Positions 24,254 through 33,800 of a DNA stretch of 64,000 nt are shown one piece after another (position 1 is the first letter of the stretch; each line of letters opens with the position of its first letter). Under the pieces are notes generated by a model. That model saw only the letters and a list, made by a program, of their open reading frames with translations. It was not told the origin of the DNA and did no database searches. The DNA lies in the NCBI GenBank assembly GCA_029721435.1, contig CM056584.1:14829739-14893738 (forward strand). Reading direction: 5' to 3'. This stretch comes from Gymnothorax reevesii (lineage: Eukaryota; Chordata; Actinopteri; Anguilliformes; Muraenidae). The position numbers were made by a program, and so were the translations under genes.

Positions 24254-26606
24254 CAGCTCTCAGACCTCAACAGCTCAGTGTCTGCGGAGCGGCTGGTTGC
24301 GCTGGCTGAGCTGAGCTGGGCCAAGAGGGAGAGAGACGACCTGCTTAAGGAGGGGCGGCGGCAGAAGGGGGTCATTCAAGCACTGGAGAAGGAGAAGGAG
24401 GAGCTGGAGCAAGATAGATTCGAGCTCAGGTGAACTGCACCATGGGATATGTAGTTTTACAGACACGTTACATGACATCAAATTTATTTGGCGGAGGTGA
24501 TGCGGAATTAATGTGCAGTGATTGTCAGTGGACCAGCAGCGGTGAATGGGTGCTAATCTGTGTGCAGTGTCTGACCTACTGCCATTAAAATCAAGCCTAG
24601 ATTACATGGTGAGCGCAGGCTAATGCTGCATTCAACGGCAAACAGCTAACTAAGCTCAGATGGCAGTGTTCTGCGGAAAAAAGGCTTGATCATGATTAGA
24701 CTCATGTCCTATAGTGACATCCAGTTTACCATCTGTTGTCTCCTGTGATCCATGTGAAAGCAGAAGTAGCCCACAGTCAGCGAAGCTGGCAATTAGTAAT
24801 TAACGATAAATAAGGCGTCCCGAGATTTCATAAAGTGCTGAAACATCATAATGTCAGATGTCAGAAAATGTTTACAAAGCTCTTCTGGTCTGCAGCATCT
24901 AAGTTACCTCTGATTTCGGTGTGTATTTTATTATATCTCTCTTCAATTGCTGCGGCACACTGCTTGCATTTTGGATATTTTTGTAGCCCTGACGCTGGGA
25001 GGTACGACAGTAATTTCACTAGCTGAGGAGGCCTGGGTCTGTGCAGGGGTTTAAGTCTGCGAGCATTCATGTGTCAGCCTGTGTGTGTGTGTGAGAAAAT
25101 GGCATGTGTTTGTGAGAAATCGGTGTATCTTGTGGAAACATTGCTGGTAGGGCGTAAGTGTATTTGGTTTGATCTGTAATCACCCCCCCCCCCCAGATCG
25201 CTCTCAGCCTCCCTGACGCAGGAGGTGCTCCAGCTGGAAGAGCACTGCTCATGTGTGGAGGTGCGCAGGGACCAGCTGGAGGTCCGGGTTAACACACTTA
25301 CGGAGGCTCAAGATAAGCTGCAAGGTGAGGCGGTCAGCCGGGACGTGGGGGGCGGGGATTGCGAAACAGTGGCGCAGAGATGGAGAGGAGGGTCCCTCTT
25401 GGACATGTAACAACTGAAAAAACGAAAGCACTCGCCCCACTTTATTAGTCCACTACCGGTGGAAACGGAGGGGACTTTCGGATTGCACTTTGTCCGTCCG
25501 TCAGTCCGTCCGTCCGCATTTGTGTCCACTCCACAACTTCAATAACGTATGACATAGGAACATCAAAGTTGGTGTGTGGATGCATCTTGGGGATAGGGTG
25601 TGTCATGTACCCTATTCAGGTCACTTTGACCTACTTTTTAGGAAAGTTAATATGAATACACCAGTAGGGGACTAGTATTGCGCAGCAATACGACATTCGC
25701 TGATAGGCGGTGCACTTGTATTTACTGGGGACATACGCATGTCTACAGTCTGACCATTCTGTGTCACATTCCAGTTTTCCTGATACTGCGATTGATGAGG
25801 ATAACATTCCCTCAGTTAAAGCATGAGTACAGATCCCATTGTCTACAGCAGTGGTCTCCAGCCCTGTTCCTGGAGCTACCATTTTATGGGTTTTTACTCT
25901 AAACTTTTGGTTTCCGAGCCGTTTACCCCACTGCAGATAGATAAGAACATCACAGAATCGTTGTCTCGCGTAAATAACAGCTGTGCATGCGAGAGATGTA
26001 GATAGTGAGGCATGATGGAATTATGGAACTGTTAGTGACGGGTTTTTTAACCGCTGTATCCGTCTACACGGAGCATCATTTCTGCTGCCAGCGATTTTTA
26101 TCCGTTTACAATATTCACGTTTTACGAGGTATTTTGCAATGCGTCTGCTGATTCTCCAGGTGATGTTGATAAGGAAAGCGCAGCAGAGTCTGTTTGGGAG
26201 GCAGATGTGCATTTTTTATTGCATTCTGAACGAGGCCTGTCTGACAAAGGTCCCAAAATATCAGCCTTAGGTGTCGGCCTTGGAGCAACTTAACTTCACT
26301 TGTTGATTTTTAGCATTTTAATTTGGCAGCTTATGTCGATAATTATTTATTCATTTATTTATTATTTAAAACCTCCAGAAAAGGAGAATACATTAAAAAA
26401 AAAAAACATCGAAGAAGAACATGCACAGCACCATAAAACAATACAGAAAGAAAACTGTAAAGTAACTTTAACCCCTTAAAATGCACAGTTGCGGCTGCAC
26501 CGATGAGGATTTCACAGATATAATGGTGATGAGAACTGGCTGGAATGTAAACATGTGGGCAAAGCTACTGGCTTGATACGGTCAGCTGTACAGTTCCTCA
26601 TCAGCA

Positions 26607-26655
<49 letters not shown>

Positions 26656-26705
26656 TGTGTGTGTTTGTGATTCCATGTGTGCCTGTGTGTGTGTGCCCGT
26701 GTGTG

Positions 26706-26753
<48 letters not shown>

Positions 26754-28762
26754 CTCACACAGGGGAGATCCAGTGCCTGGAAAAGGGGCTGGATGGATGG
26801 AGAACCCAAAGGGAGGTGGAGAGGGCAGAGTTGCAGGAGGAGAGGGAGAGGAGGAGCAGGGAGGAGGACGAGAGGCAGGGGGAGCTGCAGAGACTGCGAA
26901 GGGAGCTGCTGCTGATGGCGGAGCTGCTCCAGGAGCAGGAGGCGCAGAGGGGAGAGTTGCAAAGAGAGAGAGAGGCGCTGAGCTCCGAGTTGGGTCGCAG
27001 GGATGGGGAGGCGGGGGCTCTGAGGAGCAGGGTGGAGGACCTCATCAGCGAGAGGGAGAAGCTGTCGAACCTCCTAGAGGAGAGCCGTGCTGAGCTGGGC
27101 GCTGAGCAGCGCAGACAGGAGCAGAGAGTGAAGGAGGTGCTGGGGGAGGCGCAGAGGTGGGAAGAGGAGGCAGGGAAGGCATGGAAGGAGGCTGAAGCCG
27201 TGGGTCTGAGGCTGATGGAGAGGGAGAGGGAGGTTAAAGAGCTGGAGAGAGAGCTGGGGAGAAGCAGGGAGCAGCTGAGTGATGCTGAGGCACTGCTGAC
27301 GGGGTTGGAGGAGGCTGTGGCCAGGCTGGAGGCCCAAGTGGAGACCCGCGTGGTGGCCCTGGGGGAGGACCGAGAGCAACCGTCAAAAAAGCTCAGGATT
27401 AAGGAGCTGGAGGTGAAGACCCTACGGAAGGAGTTACAGCGGGTGCAGCGGCAGAAGCAGAAAGTACGCTCCTCCCTTAAGTCGAGAGAGGAGGACTTGA
27501 CGCGGGAGAGGGAGCGGAGGAGCAGGGAGGAGGACGAGAGGCAGGGGGAGCAGCAGAGACTGCGAAGGGAGCTGCTGCTGATGGCGGAGCTGCTCCAGGA
27601 GCAGGAGGCGCAGAGGGGAGAGTTGCAAAGACAGAGGGAGGCGCTGAGCTCCGAGTTGGGTCGGAGGGATGGGGAGGCTGGGGCTCTGAGGAGCAGGGTG
27701 GAGGACCTCATCAGCGAGAGGGAGAAGCTGTCGAACCTCCTAGAGGAGAGCCGTGCTGAGCTGGGCGCTGAGCAGTGCAGACAGGAGCAGAGAGAGAAGG
27801 AGGTGCTGGGGGAGGCGCAGAGGTGGGAAGAGGAGGCAGGGAAGGCATGGAAGGAGGCTGAAGCCGTGGGTCTGAGGCTGATGGAGAGGGAGAGGGAGGT
27901 TAAAGAGCTGGAGAGAGAGCTGGAGAGGAGCAGGGAGCAGCTGAGTGATGCAGAGGCACTGCTGACGGGGTTGGAGGAGGCTGGGGCCAGGCTGGAGGCC
28001 CAAGTGGAGACCCGCGTGGTGGCCCTGGAGGAGGACCGAGAGGAACTGTCAAAAAAGCTCAGGATTAAGGAGCTGGAGGTGAAGACCCTACGGGCGGAGT
28101 TACAGCGGGTGCAGCAGGAGAACCAGAAAGTACGCTCCTCCCTTAAGTCGAGAGAGGAGGACTTGACGCAGGAGAGGGAGCGGAGGAGCAGGGAGGAGGA
28201 CGAGAGACAGGGGGAGCTGCAGAGACTGCGAAGGGAGCTGCAGGTGATGGGGGAGCTGCTCCAGGAGCAGGAGGCGCAGAGGGGAGAGTTGCAAAGAGAG
28301 AGGGAGGCGCTGAGCTCCGAGTTGGGTCGCAGGGATGGGGAGGCGGGGGCTCTGAGGAGCAGGGTGGAGGACCTCATCAGCGAGAGGGAGAAGCTGTCGA
28401 ACCTCCTAGAGGAGAGCCGTGCTGAGTTGGGCGCTGAACAGAGCAGACAGGAGCAGAGAGAGAAGGAGGTGCTGGGTGAGGCGCAGAGGTGGGAAGAGGA
28501 GGCAGGGAAGGCATGGAAGGAGGCTGAAGCCCTGGGCCTGAGGCTGATGGAGAGGGAGATGGAGGTTAAAGAGCTGGAGAGAGAGTGGGAGAGGAGCAAA
28601 GAGCAGCTGAGTGATGCTGACGCACTGCTGATGGGGTTTGCGGAGGCTGTGGCCAGGCTGCAGGCCCAAGTGGAGACCCAGGAGGAGGCCCTGGAGGAGG
28701 ACCGAGAGCAACTGTCAAGGGAGCTCAGGATTCAGGAGCTGGAGGTGGAGACCCTACAGTAG
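12480..28762 (+). CDS. Long coiled-coil protein gene, rootletin/CEP250-like (uncertain)
   Basis: Exons that join without a frame break: 15112-15221, 15809-15936, 17387-20822, 21542-21683, 24257-24429, 25197-25324, 26763-28762, with a doubtful first exon at 12480-12608. Junction phases agree at every step from 17387 on (R|TQRAF, EE|LSDL, LR|SLSAS, LQ|GEIQ). Translation is almost entirely Glu/Arg/Leu/Gln-rich and predicted to form continuous coiled coil, with no globular domain. It resembles proteins of centrosome linkers and ciliary rootlets, but I cannot assign an ortholog. The main exon is a 222-residue tandem repeat and is duplicated. The frame ends in TAG at 28760-28762 in mid-repeat, and no terminal exon is seen. 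It could be an expanded functional gene or a decaying duplicate. Confidence 0.5.
12756..14158 (-). mobile_element. Full-length Tc1/mariner-like transposon
   Basis: A 1,403-bp element flanked by TA on both sides (12754-12755 and 14159-14160). Its ends are inverted: CAAAACCCAAAACAAGTGAA on the left and the complement of a close match on the right. The transposase lies on the minus strand. This family differs from the 31049-32641 family in terminal sequence. Confidence 0.9.
12983..13989 (-). pseudogene. Tc1-like transposase with two lesions
   Basis: Cut-and-paste DDE transposase. The N-terminal DNA-binding part is at 13723-13989, with a stop codon at 13723-13725 before frame-compatible homology resumes. 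The catalytic core is at 13207-13608, with SDEST (first Asp region), VWGCIS and QQDNAKPH (second Asp) intact. A frameshift near 13207-13219 separates it from the C-terminal part carrying SPDLSPIEN (third acidic residue). Only one nonsense and one frameshift are obvious, so the copy is young. Confidence 0.85.
14161..15111. other. Intron-like, no gene seen
   Basis: Between the Tc1-like element and the next coiled-coil exon. It ends in a C-rich polypyrimidine tract and CCCCGCAG acceptor. Nothing else was recognised. Confidence 0.4.
15112..15221 (+). CDS. Coiled-coil gene exon
   Basis: Acceptor CCCCGCAG precedes an [23 protein letters not shown] coiled-coil frame. The last third (ELSAVSMET) is the same as the end of the big exon at 20787-20822, including about 130 bases of following intron, so this exon and the 20.8-kb exon share a duplicated 3' end. 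The donor is AAT|GTACAC, which is weak. Read without splicing, the frame stops at 15249. Confidence 0.5.
15650..15690. repeat. (TG)n microsatellite
   Basis: Pure GT dinucleotide run of about 40 bases. The run is much shorter in the sister copy near 25080. Confidence 0.95.
15809..15936 (+). CDS. Coiled-coil gene exon (copy 1 of SLSA exon)
   Basis: 128 bp, with an acceptor made of an unbroken C tract (about 15785-15806) plus AG, and donor CAAG|GTGAGG. It encodes [17 protein letters not shown] and onward, ending in TEAQDKLQ. It is the partner of 25197-25324, which has the same length and a few substitutions. Confidence 0.6.
16058..16290. mobile_element. Hairpin-headed repeat with (CCGT)n tract, copy 1
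   Basis: Opens with an 11-bp perfect stem (AGTCCCCTCCG 16060-16070 with 16078-16088), followed by a CCGTCCGTCCG run near 16110-16130, then a conserved body, and closes with AGGGGACTAGTATTG, which inverts the TTAGTCCCCT opening. The sister copy is at 25440-25680 within the duplication. Confidence 0.6.
17221..17376. repeat. (TG)n tract abutting a 3' splice site
   Basis: Interrupted GT/TG runs ending ten bases before the exon at 17387 (TTCTCACACAG|GG). The run takes the place of a normal polypyrimidine tract. Confidence 0.9.
17387..20822 (+). CDS. Giant coiled-coil exon, five 222-aa tandem repeats
   Basis: A 3,436-bp exon, open throughout. After a unique [12 protein letters not shown] start, about five units of exactly 666 bp follow (about 17458, 18124, 18790, 19456, 20122). 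Each unit has the same blocks in order: [18 protein letters not shown], [89 protein letters not shown]. Units 2-4 are almost identical at DNA level. Units 2 and 4 share QAQVET plus REVDL, while unit 3 has GAQVET plus REEDL, a hint of two-unit exchange. The second half of unit 5 is diverged. The donor AAG|GTACAC at 20823 gives the phase needed by 21542; unspliced, the frame stops at 20850. Confidence 0.75.
20951..21541. other. Intron, nothing recognised
   Basis: AT-rich intron ending in TTTCCTGCAG before the exon at 21542. Confidence 0.5.
21542..21683 (+). CDS. Coiled-coil gene exon
   Basis: Acceptor TTTCCTGCAG and donor GAG|GTAACG. It encodes [19 protein letters not shown] and onward to DARKLEE, a helix-prone charged segment. 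The upstream phase (AG+G) agrees with the end of the giant exon, and it ends in phase 0. Confidence 0.6.
22135..22990. mobile_element. (CCGT)n-bearing repeat with tandem body
   Basis: A CTGTCTGTCTGTCCGTCCGT run at about 22323-22355 is followed by a block beginning ACACCTTTTTCACCATATTCC, then three related units of about 130-170 bp (near 22500, 22665, 22815). Each unit has TTTTCGC-CCGTAACTC, TATGAAAT and CAAGGTCA words. It lies in the intron between 21683 and 24257. The architecture matches other (CCGT)n repeats in the window. Confidence 0.55.
23640..24020 (-). pseudogene. Fragment of Tc1-like transposase
   Basis: This stretch matches, with many changes, about 13100-13430 of the Tc1-like element at 12756-14158 (shared words include TTCATAATGC and GACAGGCCAGTCTAGCACCC). 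Both ends of the element are missing and the frame is broken. Confidence 0.7.
24044..24250. repeat. (TG)n tracts upstream of exon
   Basis: Several GT runs with GAGAGA interruptions. The last runs directly into the TTTCAG acceptor at 24251-24256. Confidence 0.9.
24257..24429 (+). CDS. Coiled-coil gene exon
   Basis: Acceptor TTTCAG preceded by GT repeats; donor CTCAG|GTGAAC. It encodes [19 protein letters not shown] through [18 protein letters not shown], a strong coiled coil. It starts in phase 0 and ends in phase 2, matching its neighbours 21683 and 25197. Confidence 0.65.
25197..25324 (+). CDS. Coiled-coil gene exon (copy 2 of SLSA exon)
   Basis: 128 bp, acceptor CCCCCCAG, donor CAAG|GTGAGG. 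It encodes [19 protein letters not shown] and onward to EAQDKLQ. The phase on both sides (AG+A in, G+GG out) is right for 24429 and 26763. Confidence 0.65.
25440..25680. mobile_element. Hairpin-headed repeat with (CCGT)n tract, copy 2
   Basis: Sister of 16058-16290, carried along by the segmental duplication. Its left stem has changed (ACTACCGGTGG for the first copy's CCCCTCCGTTGG), so the hairpin is weakened here. Confidence 0.6.
26608..26751. repeat. (TG)n tracts abutting a 3' splice site
   Basis: Long GT runs ending at TTCTCACACAG before the exon at 26763; counterpart of 17221-17376. Confidence 0.9.
26763..28762 (+). CDS. Coiled-coil exon, three 222-aa repeats, premature stop
   Basis: Second copy of the array exon. 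It starts [20 protein letters not shown] and runs through three 666-bp units (about 26828, 27494, 28160). The third unit is more diverged ([28 protein letters not shown]), like the last unit of copy 1. The frame ends with TAG right after EVETLQ, where copy 1 continues with EEVHREQ. No splice donor that would avoid the stop is obvious. A decayed fourth unit follows. Confidence 0.6.
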
Positions 28763-29150
28763 GAGGTAGAGAGGACTAAAGGCAGGGGGAGCTGCCGAGG
28801 CTGCGAGGGGAGCTGCAGGTGATGTGGGAGCTGCTCCAGAAGCAGGAGGCGCACAGGGGAGAGTTGCAAAGAGAGAGAGGCACTGAGCTCCGAGTTGGGT
28901 CGGAGGGATGGGGAGGCGGGGGCTCTGAGGAGCAGGGTGGAGGGCCTCATCAGCGAGACGGAGAAGTTGTCGAACCTCCTAGAGGAGAGCCGTGCTGAGT
29001 TGGGCGCTGAGCAGCACAGACAGGAGCAGAGAGAGAGGGAGGTGCTGGGGGAGGCGCAGAGGTGGAAAGAGGAGGCAGGGAAGGCATGGAAGGAGGCTGA
29101 AGCCCTGGGTCTGAGGCTGATGGAGAGGGAGAGGGAGGCTCGGCGCTAGA
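28763..29150 (+). pseudogene. Decayed fourth repeat unit
   Basis: DNA matching the 666-bp unit but with small deletions that shift the frame (for example in GAGAGAGGCACTGAGC near 28875). A frame equivalent to [15 protein letters not shown] through LMEREREA reopens at 28895 and stops at 29149. Homology ends about 60 bp before the LTR fragment at 29209. Confidence 0.75.
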
Positions 29151-29208
29151 ACTGGGAATTGGGGGGGCACAGACATGCGCCTTTGACAATTAGGATAGTC
29201 CTGGCTAG

Positions 29209-29550
29209 TGTAATGTGAATATAAGGCACTGGGTGGCAGTATTTACCTTTTTTTTGTTAAGCTCATACTGGAGCTAGGTTTGGGCATGTTTCGGGCATGT
29301 CTGAAACAAGTCCCAGAGAAAAGAAAAAAAAAAGTCTAAAAGGTGGGAGGGGTCTGCAAAATATATAAAGTATATAAAGGGGAGAATTGAGACAGTGGAG
29401 TAGAAGGAGAAATTGCAAGAAGAAGGATACATGTGACCAGACCTGTCATGCTGTTCAAGTTTGTGAAGTTTCCTGTGAAGTTTCTTTTGTGGATTTTTGC
29501 CTGTGTTAGAGCATTTTTCCACAAAAGAAACTTCACAGGTCTTGAACCAT
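29209..29550 (+). mobile_element. LTR fragment
   Basis: Begins TGTAATGTGAATATA like the LTR at 34736 and follows it, TATA region included, to about 29520. After that a short inverted piece (CACAAAAGAAACTTCACAGG) folds back on the preceding sequence. The 3' part of the LTR is missing. Confidence 0.85.
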
Positions 29551-30813
29551 TATGCTAGTATTATTAGCTAGTACCAACTTGAAACTTTGTATGTAAACAG
29601 ATATTGTCATTACCTTTCTGGTAGTATATTTAGTTTTTTGGTACATCTTGTCATATTTTGTCAATTGCCAATTGAATATCGACAATAAAATGTGAAGTTC
29701 GTTTTTTGCTGGGTCATATGAGAAATAAAATGAAATTGTTTCTGCAAATTCTTTATGTGTTTTTATTCTATAAGAGAAGGAGATTGTTCAACAAAAGAAG
29801 TAAGTCTCAGCTACTATTACAAGTGGTCCAAATATGGACTTGTAATGTGAATCGCACAAAGCGAGTGAAATTTATTTTGGACGTTTGAAATTTATTTTAA
29901 AACAAACAGCAATGAAGACACCTGAAACTGACCCCATACAGAGTGCACATACAGGACTAACAGCATAAAAAAAATTAGCTCTCTAGCTTGTACGGTTTCG
30001 AAGATACTGCCCCTCAAAAATGGTAATAATTTTAAAAACGTTCAGAATGTCGCGAAAATGGCCGTACGGGCACTTTTTCAAAAATTTATAAATCTGAAAT
30101 TATTGCTAGTACCAGGCTAATATTGCACTAAGTTACTACATTATAGTCACAGTTCAAAAGGGAAAAAAAATCAAGCAAATCAGAGATGGTCAAGCGGGAA
30201 TTTTTTTTCTAATCTGCTGGAATGACCCACTTGTTCCTGCAGCTTTTAGCAAAGTAATGAACCTCATGTCATGTTGCTAGTGAACAACAGTGTCCTTTGT
30301 GACTGCTCATTTTATAACCCATCATAATTAAATCACCGGTTGCCTATTCACCTGTTTACCTGTCAAATGGATTTCTGAAGATTCCAAATCTGTTCTGGTC
30401 TTTCTATTCCCCTCTCACTATTTTGGAGCAAGTTTCTGACATCAATTTTGGATTTTGTGAATATTTAATCAAAATGGCTGAGAATGCGAAACATAAAATA
30501 TTTTTATTTTTGCTTTTTCAACTAAATACAGTTTAAGGAGAATTTACAAATCTTTTTTTTTTTTCTCAGTTTGACATACTGTCCCAGTTCTTGTAGAATT
30601 GAGGTTCTACAATGACTGTTGAGTCAAAATCCTCTAGGCAACATGATTGATGACTCCTTGAGAGGACTGAAATTTCATCTCTTTACATTTCTATCTTTAC
30701 TTCCAGGTCCTTGAAATAAAAAAAAAGCAAAAAACTTGACATCGGGATGTGCTGAGAGAGAACCGCAAACCAATACAATTCCCTGAAGTAGTCACGTCAA
30801 GCCAGACATTGCC
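29551..30813. other. No gene seen; upstream of GTPase gene
   Basis: AT-rich. It may contain the promoter and a 5' untranslated exon of the GTPase gene. No TATA box or clear non-coding exon could be fixed. Confidence 0.4.
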
Positions 30814-30833
30814 ATGGATTTTAGTGACGACAT
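30814..30833 (+). CDS. GTPase gene exon 1
   Basis: Encodes MDFSDD plus two bases of the next codon. Kozak-like start, consensus donor CAT|GTAAGT. Chosen because it supplies an in-frame start to the large exon. Confidence 0.6.
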
Positions 30834-33800
30834 GTAAGTTTTGTGACCAATGCATCATGAATTAAATGAGAATTAATTTAAAATGTACAACAATGAACCA
30901 AAACAAAATGACCACCTGCCAAATGTACAGTTGCTTCTCTGCATGCTGTCAAAACAGCTCCATCAAATTGATGTCCACATAAATGCCAGGACCCAGGGTT
31001 TTCCTGCGGGACTTTTCCTTGAGCATCGTAATATCTGCACTAAAACTACAACCCCAATTCTGAAATAGTTGGGACCAAGTGTAAATTGTGAATAAAATCA
31101 AAATGCAATGACTTTCATATCACATGAGCCAATATGTTATTTTCAAAAGAACATAGATAACATTTCAAATGTTGAAATGGAGACATTTTACATTTTTATC
31201 CACAAAATGAGCATATTTCAAATTTTCTGGCTGCAAGGGGGTCTCAGAAAAGTTGGGACACATGCAAAAAGGGCTGAAAAAGCAATTAATATATAAGAGA
31301 ATCAGTTGAAAGAACATTTAGCAAGTAAATAAGTTAACTGGCATCAGGTGTGTAACATGATTGGCTATAAAAGGGACGTCTTAGAGAGGCTGAGTCACCC
31401 AGAAGTAAAGATGGCCAGAGGCTCTCCAACTTGTGAAGGCTTGCGTAAAAAATTGTGGAATAGTTTAAAAACAATGTTCCTCAATGTCAAATTGCAAAGG
31501 CTTTGAAGGTCTCATCATGGACAGTGCATAACATCATCAAAAGATTCAGAGAAACTGGAAAAATCTCTGTGCATAAGGGACAAGGCCGAAGACATTTACT
31601 GGATGCCCGGGCCGTGATCTTCGGGCCCTCAGACGCCACTGCATCATTCACCGGCATGATTCTGTCATTGAGATTACTAAAAGGGCCCAGGAGTACTTCA
31701 AGAAACCACTGTCTGTAAACACAGTTCGTCGTGCCATCCACAGATGCAACCTAAAACTCTATCATGCAAAAAGAAAGCCATTGTTGAGCATGATCCGAAA
31801 GCGCCACTGTGTTCTGTGGGCATTTAAAACGGACATTTTGCAAAATGGCAAAGTGCCCTGTGGTCAGACAAGTCCAAATTTGACATTCTTGTTGGAAATT
31901 ATGGGTGTCGTGCCCTCCGAGCTAAAGAGGAGAAAGACCACCCGTCCTGTTATCAGCATTCAGTTCAAAAGCCAGCATCTCTGATGGTATGGGGATGCAT
32001 TAGTGCATATAGTGTGGGACACTTGCATGTTTTAAAAAGCAACATGAATGCTGAAAGGTATATAAAGGTTTTAGAGCAACATATGCTCCCCTCTAGATGA
32101 CATCTATTCCAGGGAGGGCCTTGTGGATTTCAGCAGGACAATGCAAAACCACAGCCTGCAGCTTTTACAACGTCATGGCTTCGTAGCAGAAGAGTCCGTG
32201 TGCTGAACTGCCCTGCCTGCCGTCCTGATCTTTCACCGATTGAGAACATTTGGCACATAATTAAACGAAAAGTCAGAGACCCAAAACTCTCCAGCAGCTG
32301 GAAGCCTGTATTAAACAAGAGTGGGATCAAATTCCAATGGCTAAACTCAAAAAACTTGTCTCAATGCCCAGACGCCTCCACTTTGTGTTAAAAATAAGAG
32401 GGGATACTAAACCATGGTAAACAGGTCCCTGTCCCAACTTTTTTTGAGACCTGTAGCAGCCATCAAGTTTAAAATGAGTTCATTTTGTGGATAAAATTGT
32501 AAAATTTCTCAGTTTCATCATTTGCTATGTTATCTCTGTTCTATTGTGAATAAAATACTGGCTGGTGCGATTTGAAAGTCATTGCGTTTTGATTTTATTC
32601 ACGATTCCCACTTAGTCCCTACTATTTCGGAATTGGGGTTGTACTTCTCACAGTTCATCATTTCTCAAGCTAAACAGTGCAAATGAAATTGGTCAATGTA
32701 CGTGATGTGAAAGAAAGCAGGACTCAATAGTCTAGGTAATATTTTTCCATCGCTCCAAGGACCAGTTCCACTGCTCTTGTGGTCAGTATAGACCCACTGG
32801 ATGGTGGTCAGGGTTGGAATGGGCATTCTCCTGCATACAACTTTTCAACTATGAGAACCAAATTTTCGCAAACCACCTACTGTAAGTTCATTTAGTAGAC
32901 CTTGACATGTGCCGTTAATACAAGATAATCCAAAATATTCATTCATCATTGACTCATTGGTGGTATGCAGTATTCTGTGTTATAAACTCCGTTAAAAAGC
33001 ATTATGCCACTTGTATGTTGGCAACCCAGTCTTTGGACAGTCTAGTTTTAGCAGCCCTGATAATGAAGTGTGTTTGGTTTACAGGGACTTGTACACTGAT
33101 GGGAAACCATTATCAAGACTTCAGTCATTAATCAGTCAAAGTATACAAATTCATAAGGGACCCCCAAAGACGTTCCTGCTAAACACTGTTAAGGAGACAC
33201 TAGATGATTCTGGAGAAGTCAGAAGATGGAGCTTTGGAGAAAAGAGCCAGAGGGAAACAAAGACGATATTGATGATGGGAGAAACCGGAACGGGGAAATC
33301 CATTCTCATCAATGTGATGGTCAACTACATCCTTGGAGTGAAGTACACAGACAACGTCCATTTTGAGATTGTTAAAGAAGAAGAACGAAGGCAAACTAAA
33401 TCTCAGACCACTGCTGTCACTCTGTATGAGGTCTATGGAAGTGAAGGGGTTCGAATTCCGTTCTCCCTCAGGTTCATTGACACCCCTGGTTACACTGACA
33501 CTGCTGGAGTGAAACAGGATGAGAAAATTGCTGCGAATATAAGCAAGCTGTTTAAATCTGAAAAGGGTGTTCACCAGATTGATGCAGTGTGTGTCGTTGT
33601 GAAGGCCTCACAGAATCGCCTCACTGATGTTCAGTGCTACATATTCGATGCCATTTTGTCTTTATTTGGGAAGGATATTGAGAATAACATCATGGCTCTG
33701 ATCACATTCTGTGATGGGGGGAAGCCTGCAGCCCTTGAGGCCATTGATGAAGCTGGTGTTCCCTGTGCCAAGAACGAGAAAAAACAACCAATTTTCTTCA

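Larger units (their letters stand above)
24798..28762 (+). repeat. Segmental duplication, copy 2
   Basis: Direct copy of 15371 onward, offset by about 9.4 kb. It carries the SLSA exon and a shorter repeat array (three full units against five). The left junction is sharp near 24798. Confidence 0.9.
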
